A stretch of 64,000 bases of DNA, taken from positions 12,687,001-12,751,000 of the forward strand of contig NC_134028.1 of the NCBI RefSeq assembly GCF_964204645.1. The letters are read 5' to 3'. This DNA comes from Tubulanus polymorphus. Lineage: Eukaryota > Nemertea > Palaeonemertea > Tubulaniformes > Tubulanidae. Below are positions 53,229-63,692 of the stretch, in pieces (position 1 is the stretch's first letter; every line of letters starts with the position of its first letter). The notes under the pieces are model-generated. The model did not search any database. It had not been told where the DNA came from and saw only the letters and a list, made by a program, of their open reading frames with translations. The position numbers and the translations under genes are program-made.

Positions 53229-53848
53229 ATTGTTATTCTTTACGCCAGTTTTTATGTTTAATTGTTTCATAATGCTTTGATTTATGTGATTTTAAATATT
53301 TACCTCCACAATAACAATGAATTTTTCATTAGGATTAGATGTTTTGAATTCATTTTCTAAATCATATTGAATTGCAATATCTTTATATGATTTTTCATTA
53401 TCCAATTCACATTGAATTCCAATATTTGATGAATTTTCATTAGAGATAATTTGTTTATTATCAAAATTGAAATAATATAATTGTCTTTTTTCAATTCTTA
53501 AGTTAATCAAATCATTATGATCTTTTGAAAGTATTATATCATCATTTCTTTCATTGAAAGGGGTTTGAAGTACATTTATTATGTTTTCATCTGAAGTTCC
53601 TTTAAAATTAAAAACTGTATTGAACATTTAAGGATTTTTGATTCCATTATCAAAAGTATCTACTAGTTCAGTAATTAAATATGTTTCATTTGATAATATT
53701 TGATTAATCATAGTTATGTTATCGATTTTATAATGTCTTGCGGACACTAAATTTGTTGCTGAAATATAATTTCAAATGTTAAACTGTGAAAATGATTTAT
53801 TGGTTTCATTGATTTCGATTTTAAAGTTGGGTTCTTCTTCTTTCTTCA
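53229..53848 (-). pseudogene. Polinton zinc-finger protein near right end, two stops and a shift
   Basis: From ATG 53848: MKKEEEPNFKIEINETNKSF, a TGA, then VSARHYKIDNITMINQILSN and ITELVDTFDNG, a TAA before MFNTVFNFKGTSDENI (53627), ending at 53292 in one frame. Another frame carries CYCGGKYLKSHKSKHYETIK, a CxC..H..H zinc finger, to 53229. The gene would be about 205 residues. It takes the place of the 5989-6271 zinc-finger piece in element 1, next to the subterminal repeats. Confidence 0.6.
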
Positions 53849-53919
53849 TTTTTATAACAAAATTTTTATTAAAACTCATTCAAATATAAACATTCACTGT
53901 TTTAAATATGAATTATTTC

Positions 53920-54125
53920 ACTCACACTTTACTCGCACTTTTAATGTTTAAAAATCTAACTCATACAAATATAAATATTGAAATATGTTTAAAATATAAA
54001 CTATTTCACTCACACTTTACTCACACTTTTATATTCTTTTAGTTATCCATTTATTTTACTTATATTTTTACTCGAAATCTGTTAAAATATGAATTATTAC
54101 TCACACTTTACTCACACTTTTGTAA
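53920..54125. promoter_or_regulatory. Polinton subterminal repeats (three copies)
   Basis: TTTCACTCACACTTTACTC.CACTTTT at about 53927, 54010 and 54095, spaced ~84 bp; the first is followed by AATGTTTAAAAATCTAACTC as at 6360. Possible promoter or origin-binding repeats. Confidence 0.55.
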
Positions 54126-54194
54126 TTAACATATAAATGATTTTAAAATATATGAAATTCATGTAAATAATGTTCATTTATATGAGTTTCGCTA

Positions 54195-54290
54195 CTAATT
54201 CAAGTAGAAATTGTTATTATTTTCATGTTTTTCATTTTAATGAGCTCGACCGTTCGACCTTTGGTATAGAACAACTAAACCCCTATTACT
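54195..54290. repeat. Right terminal repeat of element 2
   Basis: ACTAATTCAAGTAGAAATTG, ATTATTTTCATG, AGCTCGACCGTTCGACCTTT, GGTATAGAACAACTAAACCC, CTATTACT. Matches the outer arm at 6605-6692. Only one arm is kept, so it is not palindromic here. Confidence 0.7.
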
Positions 54291-55054
54291 AGCAACGAAA
54301 GTAATAATGATTCTGTTGAAACTGAACCTGAAATGATTTGGAAAAGACCTTTTTTATTTTATGACAAGAATAATATAAAGAATCATTTCTGTGAGCATTG
54401 TCGAATGAAATATAGCCCTGAAATATAGAAGATTGAGAGAATCATCAATTTAAAAAAACACATTTAGATAAAATTTCTTGTAAATTTGAAAAAGAAATTA
54501 ATGAAAGAAAAAATAAAATATTAGAAAAAATAAAATACGAGAAAACGTTACCAGATAATAAAGACACTCTTGAAAAGTTAGAAAAACAATATAATGAATT
54601 AGTAAGAAAAACATATTATTGTAAATATTGTACATTGATTATTTTAAAAAAAAAGTAATTCAAATCTACATAATGAAACAATAAAACATAAGAAAACGCA
54701 AGAAAATACCAAGAACTTAATGAAGGTCTATCGCCAAGATATGATAGAAAAAAATGCCCACAATGTATTTATGAGTTCTTAAGACAAGAAGATTCTGTGA
54801 TATTTTGCAATGAATGTGGATGGCAAAGAAATTTATGGGGTGATGAAAAAATTAGAGATTTTCTTATAGTACCAAAATTAAAATATCTAGATGAAATTTT
54901 TAAAATATTTTCTATGGAAGATCATACACCAGATTATAAGCAATGGCTTGAAAAATGAAAATGATAGAAAATAAAATTGGTGAAATAACTAAGAAAGATA
55001 TAATAAAAACAATTACTCCATCAACATGTAACACACAAAAAAAGAAAAGATTGA

Positions 55055-55957
55055 AGACATGGCGAACCCCGTCGATGACATGGTCAACTGAGTTAAAATT
55101 CTACGAAAAACTGTTTTTGGCGGGAAAATTCTTAGCTCTCGCGTCACCCGTCAAGGGATTCGAACCCACTACGCTAAAGCCGTTCGCCGAACCCCTTGAC
55201 CTCACGAGTCGTTGGAGTCGTTACTAGCCGACCAAAATCCGGTCGTACCAATCACAGCGCTTGTAACAAACGACTTTAGGCTTCTATTGGTTTTCCCGTT
55301 AAATGGACCAATCAGCGAACGTTTTACTGAACAAGGAAGTATTTCGCAAATCGATATACGACGTCATGCGCAACAGCGCCAGTAATGAAATCACGCTTCG
55401 TGAGGCCAGTGGGCTGGTGGAAGCGAGTTCGGGAGTGATACCGGACCCCTGGCAAGCGAGGATGCTCTCGCGTATAAAATTGCAATGACCTCGATTGGGG
55501 GGCGTCGTCTCGACGAGCGAATGGGATTGGTTGTTTTGGGGGTATACGGAGAATTCCGGCGCTACTAAAATAATTATGGGAAAGCCATAGAATGGCGTAC
55601 GTTTAATTGGACTAGGTGCCGTATACGTGCCGATTTCAAATGCTCATTGCTGGTGAGGATGTAATTATTTCACTCATCCGCCATAGGTATTGTTTCATTT
55701 TAATACCTGGTAATTGTTTTGATTGACATTGATTGAGGTGTAAGCGAATATTCACTTACACGAGGCGCGTGGAGTGCTGCACGACATAACCACAAAATCG
55801 TACAGTACACTACTAATAAGGGTGATGCTGTAACGCGTGCACGTTTGACATGAAAATAGGCTGAATAATCGTAGCTGAAGAGCGCTGTGTTTTCTGTTCG
55901 ATATAATTTGTAATAAATTGTAATTTCTTGTGACCTGAAAATAATAAGCAGCAAAGT
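55055..55957. repeat. Repeat B, copy 2, interrupted by repeat C
   Basis: 55056-55144 and 55474-55957 match 32578-33215 in the same orientation. The hairpin half and the G14 tract of copy 1 are missing. Confidence 0.7.
55145..55463 (-). mobile_element. Repeat C with tRNA-like A/B boxes (SINE-like), 10-bp target duplication
   Basis: Flanked by GCTCTCGCGT on both sides (55135-55144 and 55464-55473), inserted in repeat B. On the minus strand it ends TTTAGCGTAGTGGGTTCGAATCCC, i.e. an A box TAGCGTAGTGGG overlapping a B box GGTTCGAATCC. No ORF; 319 bp. The position of the boxes at the 3' rather than the 5' end is unusual for a SINE. Confidence 0.6.
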
Positions 55958-56519
55958 TTAAGGTCTTACGAGGTAAATTTCAGTATAACCCGACCAACCC
56001 GACTTCAAAGGTACCGAATGAAAACTTTTTTCTGGGATTCATTGAAATAAATTTTATTATTGATATAAACGGCCAACCGACCCACTGCCGACTATGAGCT
56101 ACGTATGTTTGAATTCAAGTGTGCATCGTGTGAAAACATGCCTTGACATGTGGCCTAGTTTAAGTTTTCCAGGAAACTGGCAGTGTTCCAATAAGCTGCC
56201 ATTCATTCTAATAGTGACTATATTAAAGCTGGTAACGTAAAAGCGCGCACATATTCAATGTACTGTTTCATTTTTAACAGAGATGACGCTCTGGACATAG
56301 TTATAATTTTAGAATAATTCTTGAAATCTACGCTATTGGACAAATTTCCCGTGCACAACGTAGATGATTTTCTTTGCGATATTGCTTCCATGTAAAAAAA
56401 GCCTAAAGGTGAAAAATTTGATTTTTTGCCCAAAAATTTTGCAAAAGAAATTTCTACCTACCTACCGACTCATCCTGAAAAGTTGAGTCGGTGTTGCGGC
56501 AAACAGACAATTATTTTGG
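55958..56519. other. Non-coding, nothing recognised
   Basis: Between repeat B and repeat A, within the interrupted Polinton gene. No ORF or repeat landmarks found. Confidence 0.4.
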
Positions 56520-56812
56520 GATGGCCTTATTTGAATATTTTTTCATTTTGTGAAACCTTTTCTTGAAAATATAAGATAGTTTCCCTGCCGCGCCTACCTG
56601 TAGCCTACAAAATTTTGGACGTGGACCGTAAACAAATATATATCTTTGGTCTTATTTGACTACACAATAGTTCTTTGAGAAAGATAAAATACAATATAAA
56701 CTTGTGGAACTTTGAAATCACGAATTAAAAAGATTTTTCAAGCAATGCCCTTATTCCAAACAACCTCTAGCTTTCAAGGTAAACCACACTTTGCCCATGG
56801 GCAATTTATTTA
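56520..56812 (+). repeat. Repeat A, copy 5
   Basis: From TTATTTGAATATTTTTTCAT to GCCCATGGGCAATTTATTT, where Polinton coding sequence resumes. Confidence 0.75.
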
Positions 56813-56977
56813 AACATCGATATCATTATTCCATTTGATGAATTAACAAATAAAAAGAAAGAAAAAAGGCGAGATGAAATGTGGAACAATGTGGAACTTC
56901 ATTTAAATGAGAAAAATAAAATGAAAGAACCTAAAGAACCTAATAAATGTAATTCTACATTTGTATATTTTAAACCA

Positions 56978-58365
56978 CCATTGCCAGGTAAAACCAGGAC
57001 TTGAATAACAATAACAAGGATCAACATTAAAATGATTTAAATTAACTTCTCTAAATTTTTCAAATATATCAGCCAATATCATCTGATTTTTAGTATAAAT
57101 CTACTAATTCACCATGATTTTTGAAATGATTCCAAATATTTAATGTTCTATTAAAAACTTCATCTTTCACATACTCCTCTTTTAATTGATCATAAAATTG
57201 TTTTTTTAATAATTCTATAATAAAATCATTATCAACTAAACTTTTTGCAAAATTAGCTAATGAACTTGCTAGAAATCTATAAGAATCTAAAAATCTTATG
57301 CAACCAAATTGAAATGAAATATAATTTTCAGATGTCTTAGCTCATAGTTTAAAATCATATTTTCTTACATTTAAATCATTTATAGCATTATTTCTCCTAT
57401 TTCTTGATTAATTGCGCCTAATTTTCCTGATAATTGTTTCATAAATAGATGAGTATCATATCCTGATAAATTATGAAATAATATTGGAACGAAATTTACT
57501 TTTTTAGCTTGTAAATTACAATATTCATGAGCCGCTCCACGATATTTTGAATTTAAATGATCATGATCTTTAACTTTTTTATCAAATGAATAAAAACGTT
57601 TTTCACAGTAACAACAATGAGTTGCATAATTAAAATCAATTTCATCTTCTTTTGTCATAACTTTTCTTTTATTTTTGTTTAATAATTGTGCAAAATTACT
57701 TTCTAATTCTATAATTTTATTATAAAATTCATTTACTACATCTTCACCTCTAAAAGAAATATATTGACTTTCATATAATTCAGGACAATTTGATTTTATA
57801 TACATTTCATAAGCAGCAGCTCTTTAATGAACTTTTTTAATTGTATTTATGATTGGTGGGTCTTGAATTATGTCTTCATTTAATTCATTTCCTTTGTCCA
57901 TTGATTTTAAAAATTGCTTTTTGTTATATGTTTCTTTTCTATCTTGATCAGTTAATTCTTTATTCAACGATTCAAAATCCACATAAATTACAAATGGAAC
58001 TATATTTTTAAATTCATAATTAGTAAAATTTCAGTTTATAATCTTTTTCTGTTGGCATTATTAATTTGAAAAATCTTTATTATCACATAATTCTTTATGT
58101 TTTAGTAATGCATTTTCAGTTCTAAATTTAGATAAACATTTTCTACATAAATATAATTTATTACTGTTAAAATCATTTTCCATTCTAAAGAAAAATTCTA
58201 TTTGTTTTAACCACATATAATGTTCATTTTCATCTTTTTTATAGTATAATCAATCTATAACATTTTCATTATCATAATATTCTGTTAAATATAAAGCTTC
58301 TTATGTATAAACTTTATAATATTTTCACCTTTTATCTCTGGTAATTGCATTAATTCGAATACATT
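56978..58365 (-). pseudogene. Polinton DNA polymerase B fragment (element 3)
   Basis: Minus-strand copy, distinct in sequence from those at 43562 and 61727. From high to low: INVFELMQLPEIKG next to the BEL insertion, a Cys/His region (LYLCRKCLSKF), Exo I VDFESLNKELTDQDRKE, CCYCEKRFYSFDKKVKDHDH, FHNLSGYDTHLFMKQL (Exo II), SFQFGCIRFLDSYRF, YVKDEVFNRTLNIWNHF and DPCYCYSSPGFTW, where it meets the + strand gene end. An in-frame TAA near 57826 and other breaks are present. The polymerisation domain is missing entirely. Confidence 0.85.
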
Positions 58366-59210
58366 TGTACCGACTGCTAAATAATGGATACATAAGCCCG
58401 CGATAACTAGCGGCAGAAAAAACCAAAACACAAACTAGAGGACTGTATTTAAAATATAAAAGAAAAATTACAACTTTATTGCTCAAAGTAATTGCCGATT
58501 CCAAAATTGTCCAATAAAACGATCTCAAAAATTTGTGAAATGTCAGGCGCCAAAAACTCACACAACGCAGTAAACACGGACGATACGATCGCTAACCAGC
58601 TATTAATCCAAACAAGCGCGTAACTACGAATACAATTAAGGCCTTAAACGGAATTACGGAACGGAACACCACGATAACGAACGCGCACGCAAATTAATTC
58701 CAAATCCAACGGTTGATCGATCATCAAATGAGAACGACTCCGAATTCCATCCTCTCAAGATGAGTTACAGCTCCTATGGAACATCTATGGGTTGAATCAT
58801 CTTCGGCTACCAGTATGACACAGACTCTCGAAGGATATATGATTACACGTAGCTAGACTAATTAGGTCATACGACTGCAACAGATACGTCACTAGCTCAT
58901 AAACCAGATTAATCAGACCAAGACAAAGTTCACTGTGACAAAAATATCAATTAAAAGCTCTTACTATATCATCATTGCATGATTTACCATACCAATGCCT
59001 CTGAAGGCTCTCTGAAACATTCTCTCATTAATTTTAGAAAGTAATCTGCTCTTCAGAAATACAAAACAAAAAACAATGGCTACCAGCCTCCTCCCAGCTT
59101 CCATTCACTAATTCCCTATTGTGCAATCACAATGGGTGGTGGCAGCACCATCAATAGGACAAAAAAAATCAAATTCAACCAACTTCATTACATTACTCCT
59201 AGCCACAACA
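58366..59210 (-). repeat. BEL/Pao 3' LTR
   Basis: 845 bp, TG...CA bounded. No second LTR in the window for comparison. Confidence 0.7.
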
Positions 59211-59420
59211 TACTCCCCTCTGAAAATCGTAAAATATATGCGATTGTCATATATCTAATGTATACAATACTAAAATAACGCTTATCATACAGCCGTCAAC
59301 TGCTCAGTGAACTAACTATAAAGTCTCTAAAACTACTTAGGTCTTTTCAGACAAGTCACTATACGTACAGAACCAAGGTCCACTTCACAACCCACAATAA
59401 TAACTGTCACTCTGTCAAAT

Positions 59421-60230
59421 CTAAGATTCACCAATATGCTCTTCCATAGCTTCCAGTAACCTCAGTCGCTGTACCGGACGACTCAATTTTCCTTTCACTG
59501 TCTTTACAATGACATTCCTCACCAAGCCATCTCTTCCCGGTAGAATTTTCTCAACTCTTCCTAGTGGCCACTCTTGTTTTCTTGGATTTTCATCAGCGAT
59601 AAGAATAACATCTCCTATTGCAACGTTTTTTTGCACATCCTGCCATTTCTTCAAAAGGTTAAGTTGTGATAAATACTCTTTGGTCCAACGAGACCAAAAC
59701 TGTTTTGCTAAAGACTGCCTGTATGCCCATCTCTTGGTGAGTGCAGTGGTTTTCATTGCTGCAGGCAGGTCAGGCACAGTTTGCGGGCTTAGACCAATTG
59801 TTAGCATTCCTGGTGTGAGCGTTTGCTCATCGTTCATGTTAGAAAAAACTTCAGTTAGCGGTCTGGAATTCAGTTGTGCCTCGATATCTGTTAATACAGT
59901 ATACAACTCCCAGATTTTTAGTCTAGATCTCCCAAGTATCTTCTTCAATGGTGTTTTCACACTCCGGACTATTCTTTCAAAGAAACCTCCCTGCCACGGT
60001 GCTTTAGCCGAATTAAATCTCCACTCGATACCAAGTACAGCCAAACGTCTAGTAATTCTCTCACGACTTCTGGCCTCTAGAAATATTCTCCTCAGTAGAT
60101 TAGCTCCACTCTTGAAAGTCAAAGCATTATCTGAGACTAGTAGAGCACATCTACCTCTCCTGTTCACCATTCGTTCAAAGGCTGCTGGGAATAACTCTGT
60201 GCTCAAATGAAAGGCTGAATCCAAGAACAT
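59421..60230 (-). CDS. BEL/Pao integrase C-terminal part and DUF5641-type tail
   Basis: 269 residues, unbroken but lacking the integrase N-terminus. LVSDNALTFKSG holds the second acidic residue of the DDE core; WRFNSAKAPWQGGFFERIVR holds the third (FFER). Then DIEAQLNSRPLTEV, LTPGMLTIGLSPQ, RWAYRQSLAKQFWSRWTKEY, the BEL/Pao hallmark, and VAIGDVILIADENPRKQEWPLGRV with LSRPVQRLRLLE, the terminal domain of BEL polyproteins. GC-richer than the surrounding Polinton. Because the frame is open to the end and the LTR follows at 211 bases, the truncation at 60235 is the main damage. Confidence 0.9.
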   Translation of the reverse strand: MFLDSAFHLSTELFPAAFERMVNRRGRCALLVSDNALTFKSGANLLRRIFLEARSRERITRRLAVLGIEWRFNSAKAPWQGGFFERIVRSVKTPLKKILGRSRLKIWELYTVLTDIEAQLNSRPLTEVFSNMNDEQTLTPGMLTIGLSPQTVPDLPAAMKTTALTKRWAYRQSLAKQFWSRWTKEYLSQLNLLKKWQDVQKNVAIGDVILIADENPRKQEWPLGRVEKILPGRDGLVRNVIVKTVKGKLSRPVQRLRLLEAMEEHIGES

Positions 60231-60235
60231 GTCTA

Positions 60236-61726
60236 TCGCACTTCTTTTGAGCCCAAACGTCTACTTTTACTTAGTAGCCACTTGAGAACAATAAGCAATT
60301 AACGATATCAGCTACTTTTCCAGTAGTATACATTTCAAAACAGTCACTCTGAAGTAGTATTCCTTTCAATTCGGTTGGTTTTCTATAGTGGCTGTTTCGA
60401 AGAGTCTACTATTGAAAAGTGACCATTTTAAAACATCTGGTTTCGATAGTGCACACTAGCAGTAGAGGTGACTGTAAAACCACCCGTCTGTCAACAGTGA
60501 CTTTGTGATAGTAACTCTTACCATAACAGCTACTCTCAAAACACATCGTTTCTAAAAGTCAACTATTGAAAAATGACCATTTTGAGATGTCATGGTAATT
60601 TCCTGTTCAAAATTGCAGCATCTGTTAAAGATTTGCAGTGATACGTGACAGGTTCAAAGGTACTGTTAAACCCTATCTGCTTTGTATACAGAACTCTGTA
60701 TGCTTTGAATACAGTTCTGTGAATAGAAAATCAAAGTTTTTGAGTTGCTGAGAATCCCCTAAATTATATCATCATGGATTAAATCCATTAATACGAAAAT
60801 ATAGTGCCAGTCCTAGAATTTTTAGAATTTTAAGATTTGCGATTATAAAACATTCTGGTGCGTTCATAAATCTTTGATTTTGTAGAAAAGAAAGACAAAA
60901 AATAAATTTGTCTTTTAGGCTTAATTTGTTTTTAAGGGTATATGAGAGAGGAATATACAAATAATATCATATGTTCAGAAAATGAATTACGAAAACAATG
61001 TATCTAAAATACTTAGAATTAACCTTGAATTTATTGTTTATTTCGATACAAACGATTTTTAAGTAATCCATGTGATGTTCACTTTGTTACGCGGTTCTCT
61101 GCTTGTTCGTTCTTGAATATCGTTTTATCGCTTGCTAGAAGTGATACCCTAATCAAAATCTTATATCATAGTTATATAGTTTGGTTGAAATGAAATTACC
61201 AACTATTATGAAAGATCAAAGGATTAGCGTATAAGAGTTGAGTGTTGAGATGTTCACGTAATTTTGAAATCAGCAATTTCATTTGATAGAGAAAACTTCG
61301 TTTGGCTTAAGAAGTAAAAGAAATGTGAGGCTGTAATTTCAGTTTCACATACTTTCCAACTTTGTTGAGTAAATTGTTTATATAGATTATCAAAAACTCA
61401 GCAGCAGCTATCGGTCAGCAGGTCAATTACACTGGCTAACTAGACAGTGATTGATGAACGAATGAACTAACTGCACTAACCACCTAAAGACCACGAACCT
61501 AAAGTAATTACCTCTCTTAATAGTAATAAACTTAGCACCGCAATATCTCTATGAGACTTTATTTTATTTTTACGAATTGATGAACCAATGAATCGCTGAA
61601 TTATAAGATAATCGTCAGTTTTCTCCAACTAAACTCTTTTTCTCAAATTATCGTAAACCAACGTTACCAATACTTGAATTTGGAAGCGAATGCGGGCTAG
61701 AACCAACAAGGGTACCGCTTTAAGAC
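60236..61726. other. Non-coding; minor direct repeats
   Basis: No gene found. CTATTGAAAAGTGACCATTTT (60405) and CTATTGAAAAATGACCATTTT (60550) mark a ~145-bp spaced pair, and several TTTCAAAACAG-like stretches recur in 60300-60600. Confidence 0.45.
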
Positions 61727-63692
61727 ACAATAAAACTAGAACACATTTAGAAAATAAATTAAAGTTAGAATATAAAGATGATGTATTGGAAACTAAATTA
61801 GATAAATTAAAGAATGAAAAAGAAACATACAAATGTGATACATGTAATCAATCATTCAGTGATAAAAAATATTATAAAGAACATTTAAAATCTAAAAGTC
61901 ATATTAGAAATATGAATAATGATATTTTAGGTGAAGATTATTTTGATAATGACAATGATAAGAAACATAAGACAATTAAAAGAATAAGAAATAAATTAAA
62001 CAATAAAAGACCATACATGGAAGATGTAAGAAATTATGTTAATTCATTAGATAATAAAGAAGAAATAGAGATAACTGAAGCATTTAAAAGTGATATTGGT
62101 CCAGCTGCTATTGAGTTTAAATTTCATAAAGGAAAAACATTAGAAGAAAATAAAAAACATTTAGAAAATATGAAAAATATTATAGAAATAATCACAGATG
62201 TTGAATACCCAAAAAATTAGCATATCTTCTAAAGTAAAGTTTATAAAATCTGAAGATAAACCAATATATAATATAGATTCTCATTCACAACATATTATTG
62301 CAAAACAACATATAGATGATAAATTAGATGATAAATTAGATAAATGTTATGAAGTAAAAACTAAAATAGAAGAGAAATATTTTGAAGGATCAGGTTTAAT
62401 ATTCGATGAAATAATATTTATGACTTAACATGTTTATAACACAAAATATAATAAGTTAACTAAATCAAAACCAATTGATGAAAATAATTCATCATATTAT
62501 AAAGATGATAATATAAATGGATCAAGTTATATTAAACTACCATTTAAAACAAATGCTGTTATAAATGTACAAAATGAAGATAATAAATGTTTTCTATGGA
62601 CAATAATTAGTTGCTTACATCCAGTTGAGGATTATAATAAACATACTTATAGATTAACAAATTATAAACAATTTGAAAATAATTATAAGATAGATAATTA
62701 TCCTGTTAGAATTAAAAATATCCCGAAAGTAGAAAGAGATAATAATCTAAGAATAAATGTATTTGATTTAATCAAATTACGAAATACAAAAGGTGATAAA
62801 ATTGAACATTATACATTAGAACCTTTGTATTTATCAAAAGGTTGTGATTCAAATGGTGTTATAGATACATTATATTATGAAAAATTATATGTGGATAAAA
62901 CAAATCGATTTATTTTTTAGAACAGAAAATAACCACAATAAAATATATCTATGTAGAAAATGTTTTCATAGATTCAGTAATGAAAGCACATTATTAAATC
63001 ATAAACAATTATGTGATAATCATGATTATTGTAAAATAGTTTTACCAAATGAAAAGGATAAAATATTAGAATTCAAAAAATATGATTACAAGAATAAAGT
63101 ACCATTTGTTATATATGGAGATTTTGAATCACTAAATAAGGAACTAACTGATCAAGATAGAAAAGAAATATATTATAAAAGAAAGAAACTAAACTATGAA
63201 AATGATTTTTCAGAAGAACCACCAATAACAAATACTATTAAAAAGATTCATCAATCAGCAGCAGCTTTTGGATTATATATTAAATCTTATTACCCAGAAC
63301 TAATTAAAAGTGAATATTATAATTACAGAAATGAAAATTTTATCAATCATTTTTGTGATTTATTAATCGAGTATGAAATATAATTTTATGAAAAGTTAAA
63401 TGAAAATAAAGAAATAATTATGACAGAAGATGATAAAGAAGAATTTGAGTTTGCAGATAAATGTTATTATTGTGAAAAACTATTTAATTATAAAGATAAA
63501 AAAGTAAGAGACCATGATCATTTGAATGGAAAGTTTAGAGGCGCAGCGCAAGAGAATTGTAACTTACAAGCTGAGAAAATTAACTTTGTTCCAGTGATAT
63601 TTCATAATTTATCAGGGTATGATGCTCATTTATTCATCAAACAGTTATGCCATAAAATAGAAGAAATCAATAATGAAATAGAAAGATTATAT
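61727..63692 (+). pseudogene. Polinton DNA polymerase B fragment (element 4)
   Basis: Begins in mid-gene at ACACAATAAAACTAGAACAC, so the first zinc finger is missing. Then YKCDTCNQSFSDKKYYKEHL, a charged region, EIEITEAFKSDIGPAAIEFK, a shift near 62215, a TAA at 62426, KCFLWTIISCLHPVED (62587), PKVERDNNLRINVFDLIKLR, a shift near 62917, IYLCRKCFHRFSNESTLLNH, Exo I YGDFESLNKELTDQDRKE (63113), a TAA at 63380, CYYCEKLFNYKDKKVRDHDH and FHNLSGYDAHLFIKQL (Exo II). It ends at the LINE junction near 63692. Fewer breaks than the 43562 copy, and close to it in sequence. Confidence 0.88.

Larger units (their letters stand above)
43345..54290. mobile_element. Polinton-like element 2, heavily decayed and rearranged
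   Basis: Left end AGTTATTGTATATATG (43345) and right end AGTAATAGGGGT read from 54290 inward; both continue into ACCAAAGGTC and GAGCTCAT, so they are inverted terminal repeats. Inside: polymerase B, small membrane-protein genes, capsid and zinc-finger genes on the + strand, then an inverted fragment, a minisatellite, a minus-strand zinc-finger gene and subterminal repeats. ATPase and integrase are missing. Flanking hexamers (TGTATA, AGCAAC) do not match, so the two ends may not belong to one insertion. Confidence 0.65.
54300..56980 (+). pseudogene. Polinton-associated zinc-ribbon gene, split by nested repeats
   Basis: Pieces at 54300-55054: FCEHCRMKYSPEI (Cys pair), ELNEGLSPRYDRKKCPQCIY and VIFCNECGWQRNLWGDEKIR (two Cys pairs forming a zinc ribbon), LIVPKLKYLDEIFKIFSMED, then KKDIIKTITPSTCNTQKKKR. 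The gene resumes at 56813 after 1.76 kb of repeats: IDIIIPFDELTNKKKEKRRD, NKCNSTFVYFKPPLP, up to about 56980. Several frame breaks. Matching AT-rich codon use on both sides supports one interrupted gene. I do not recognise the family; the ribbon suggests nucleic-acid binding. Confidence 0.55.
58366..60235 (-). mobile_element. BEL/Pao LTR retrotransposon, 5'-truncated
   Basis: 3' LTR at 58366-59210 on the minus strand (starts TGTTGTGGCTAGG, ends GGTACA), preceded by the purine tract AGAGGGGAG (59213-59221) and the integrase C-terminal ORF. Everything upstream of the integrase core is lost at about 60235. Inserted in the polymerase fragment; the LTR end abuts ACATT of the Polinton. Confidence 0.85.

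Noticed and set aside
59509-60210. 233-residue + strand ORF opposite the BEL integrase
   Set aside because: Antisense shadow of a clearly recognisable integrase.
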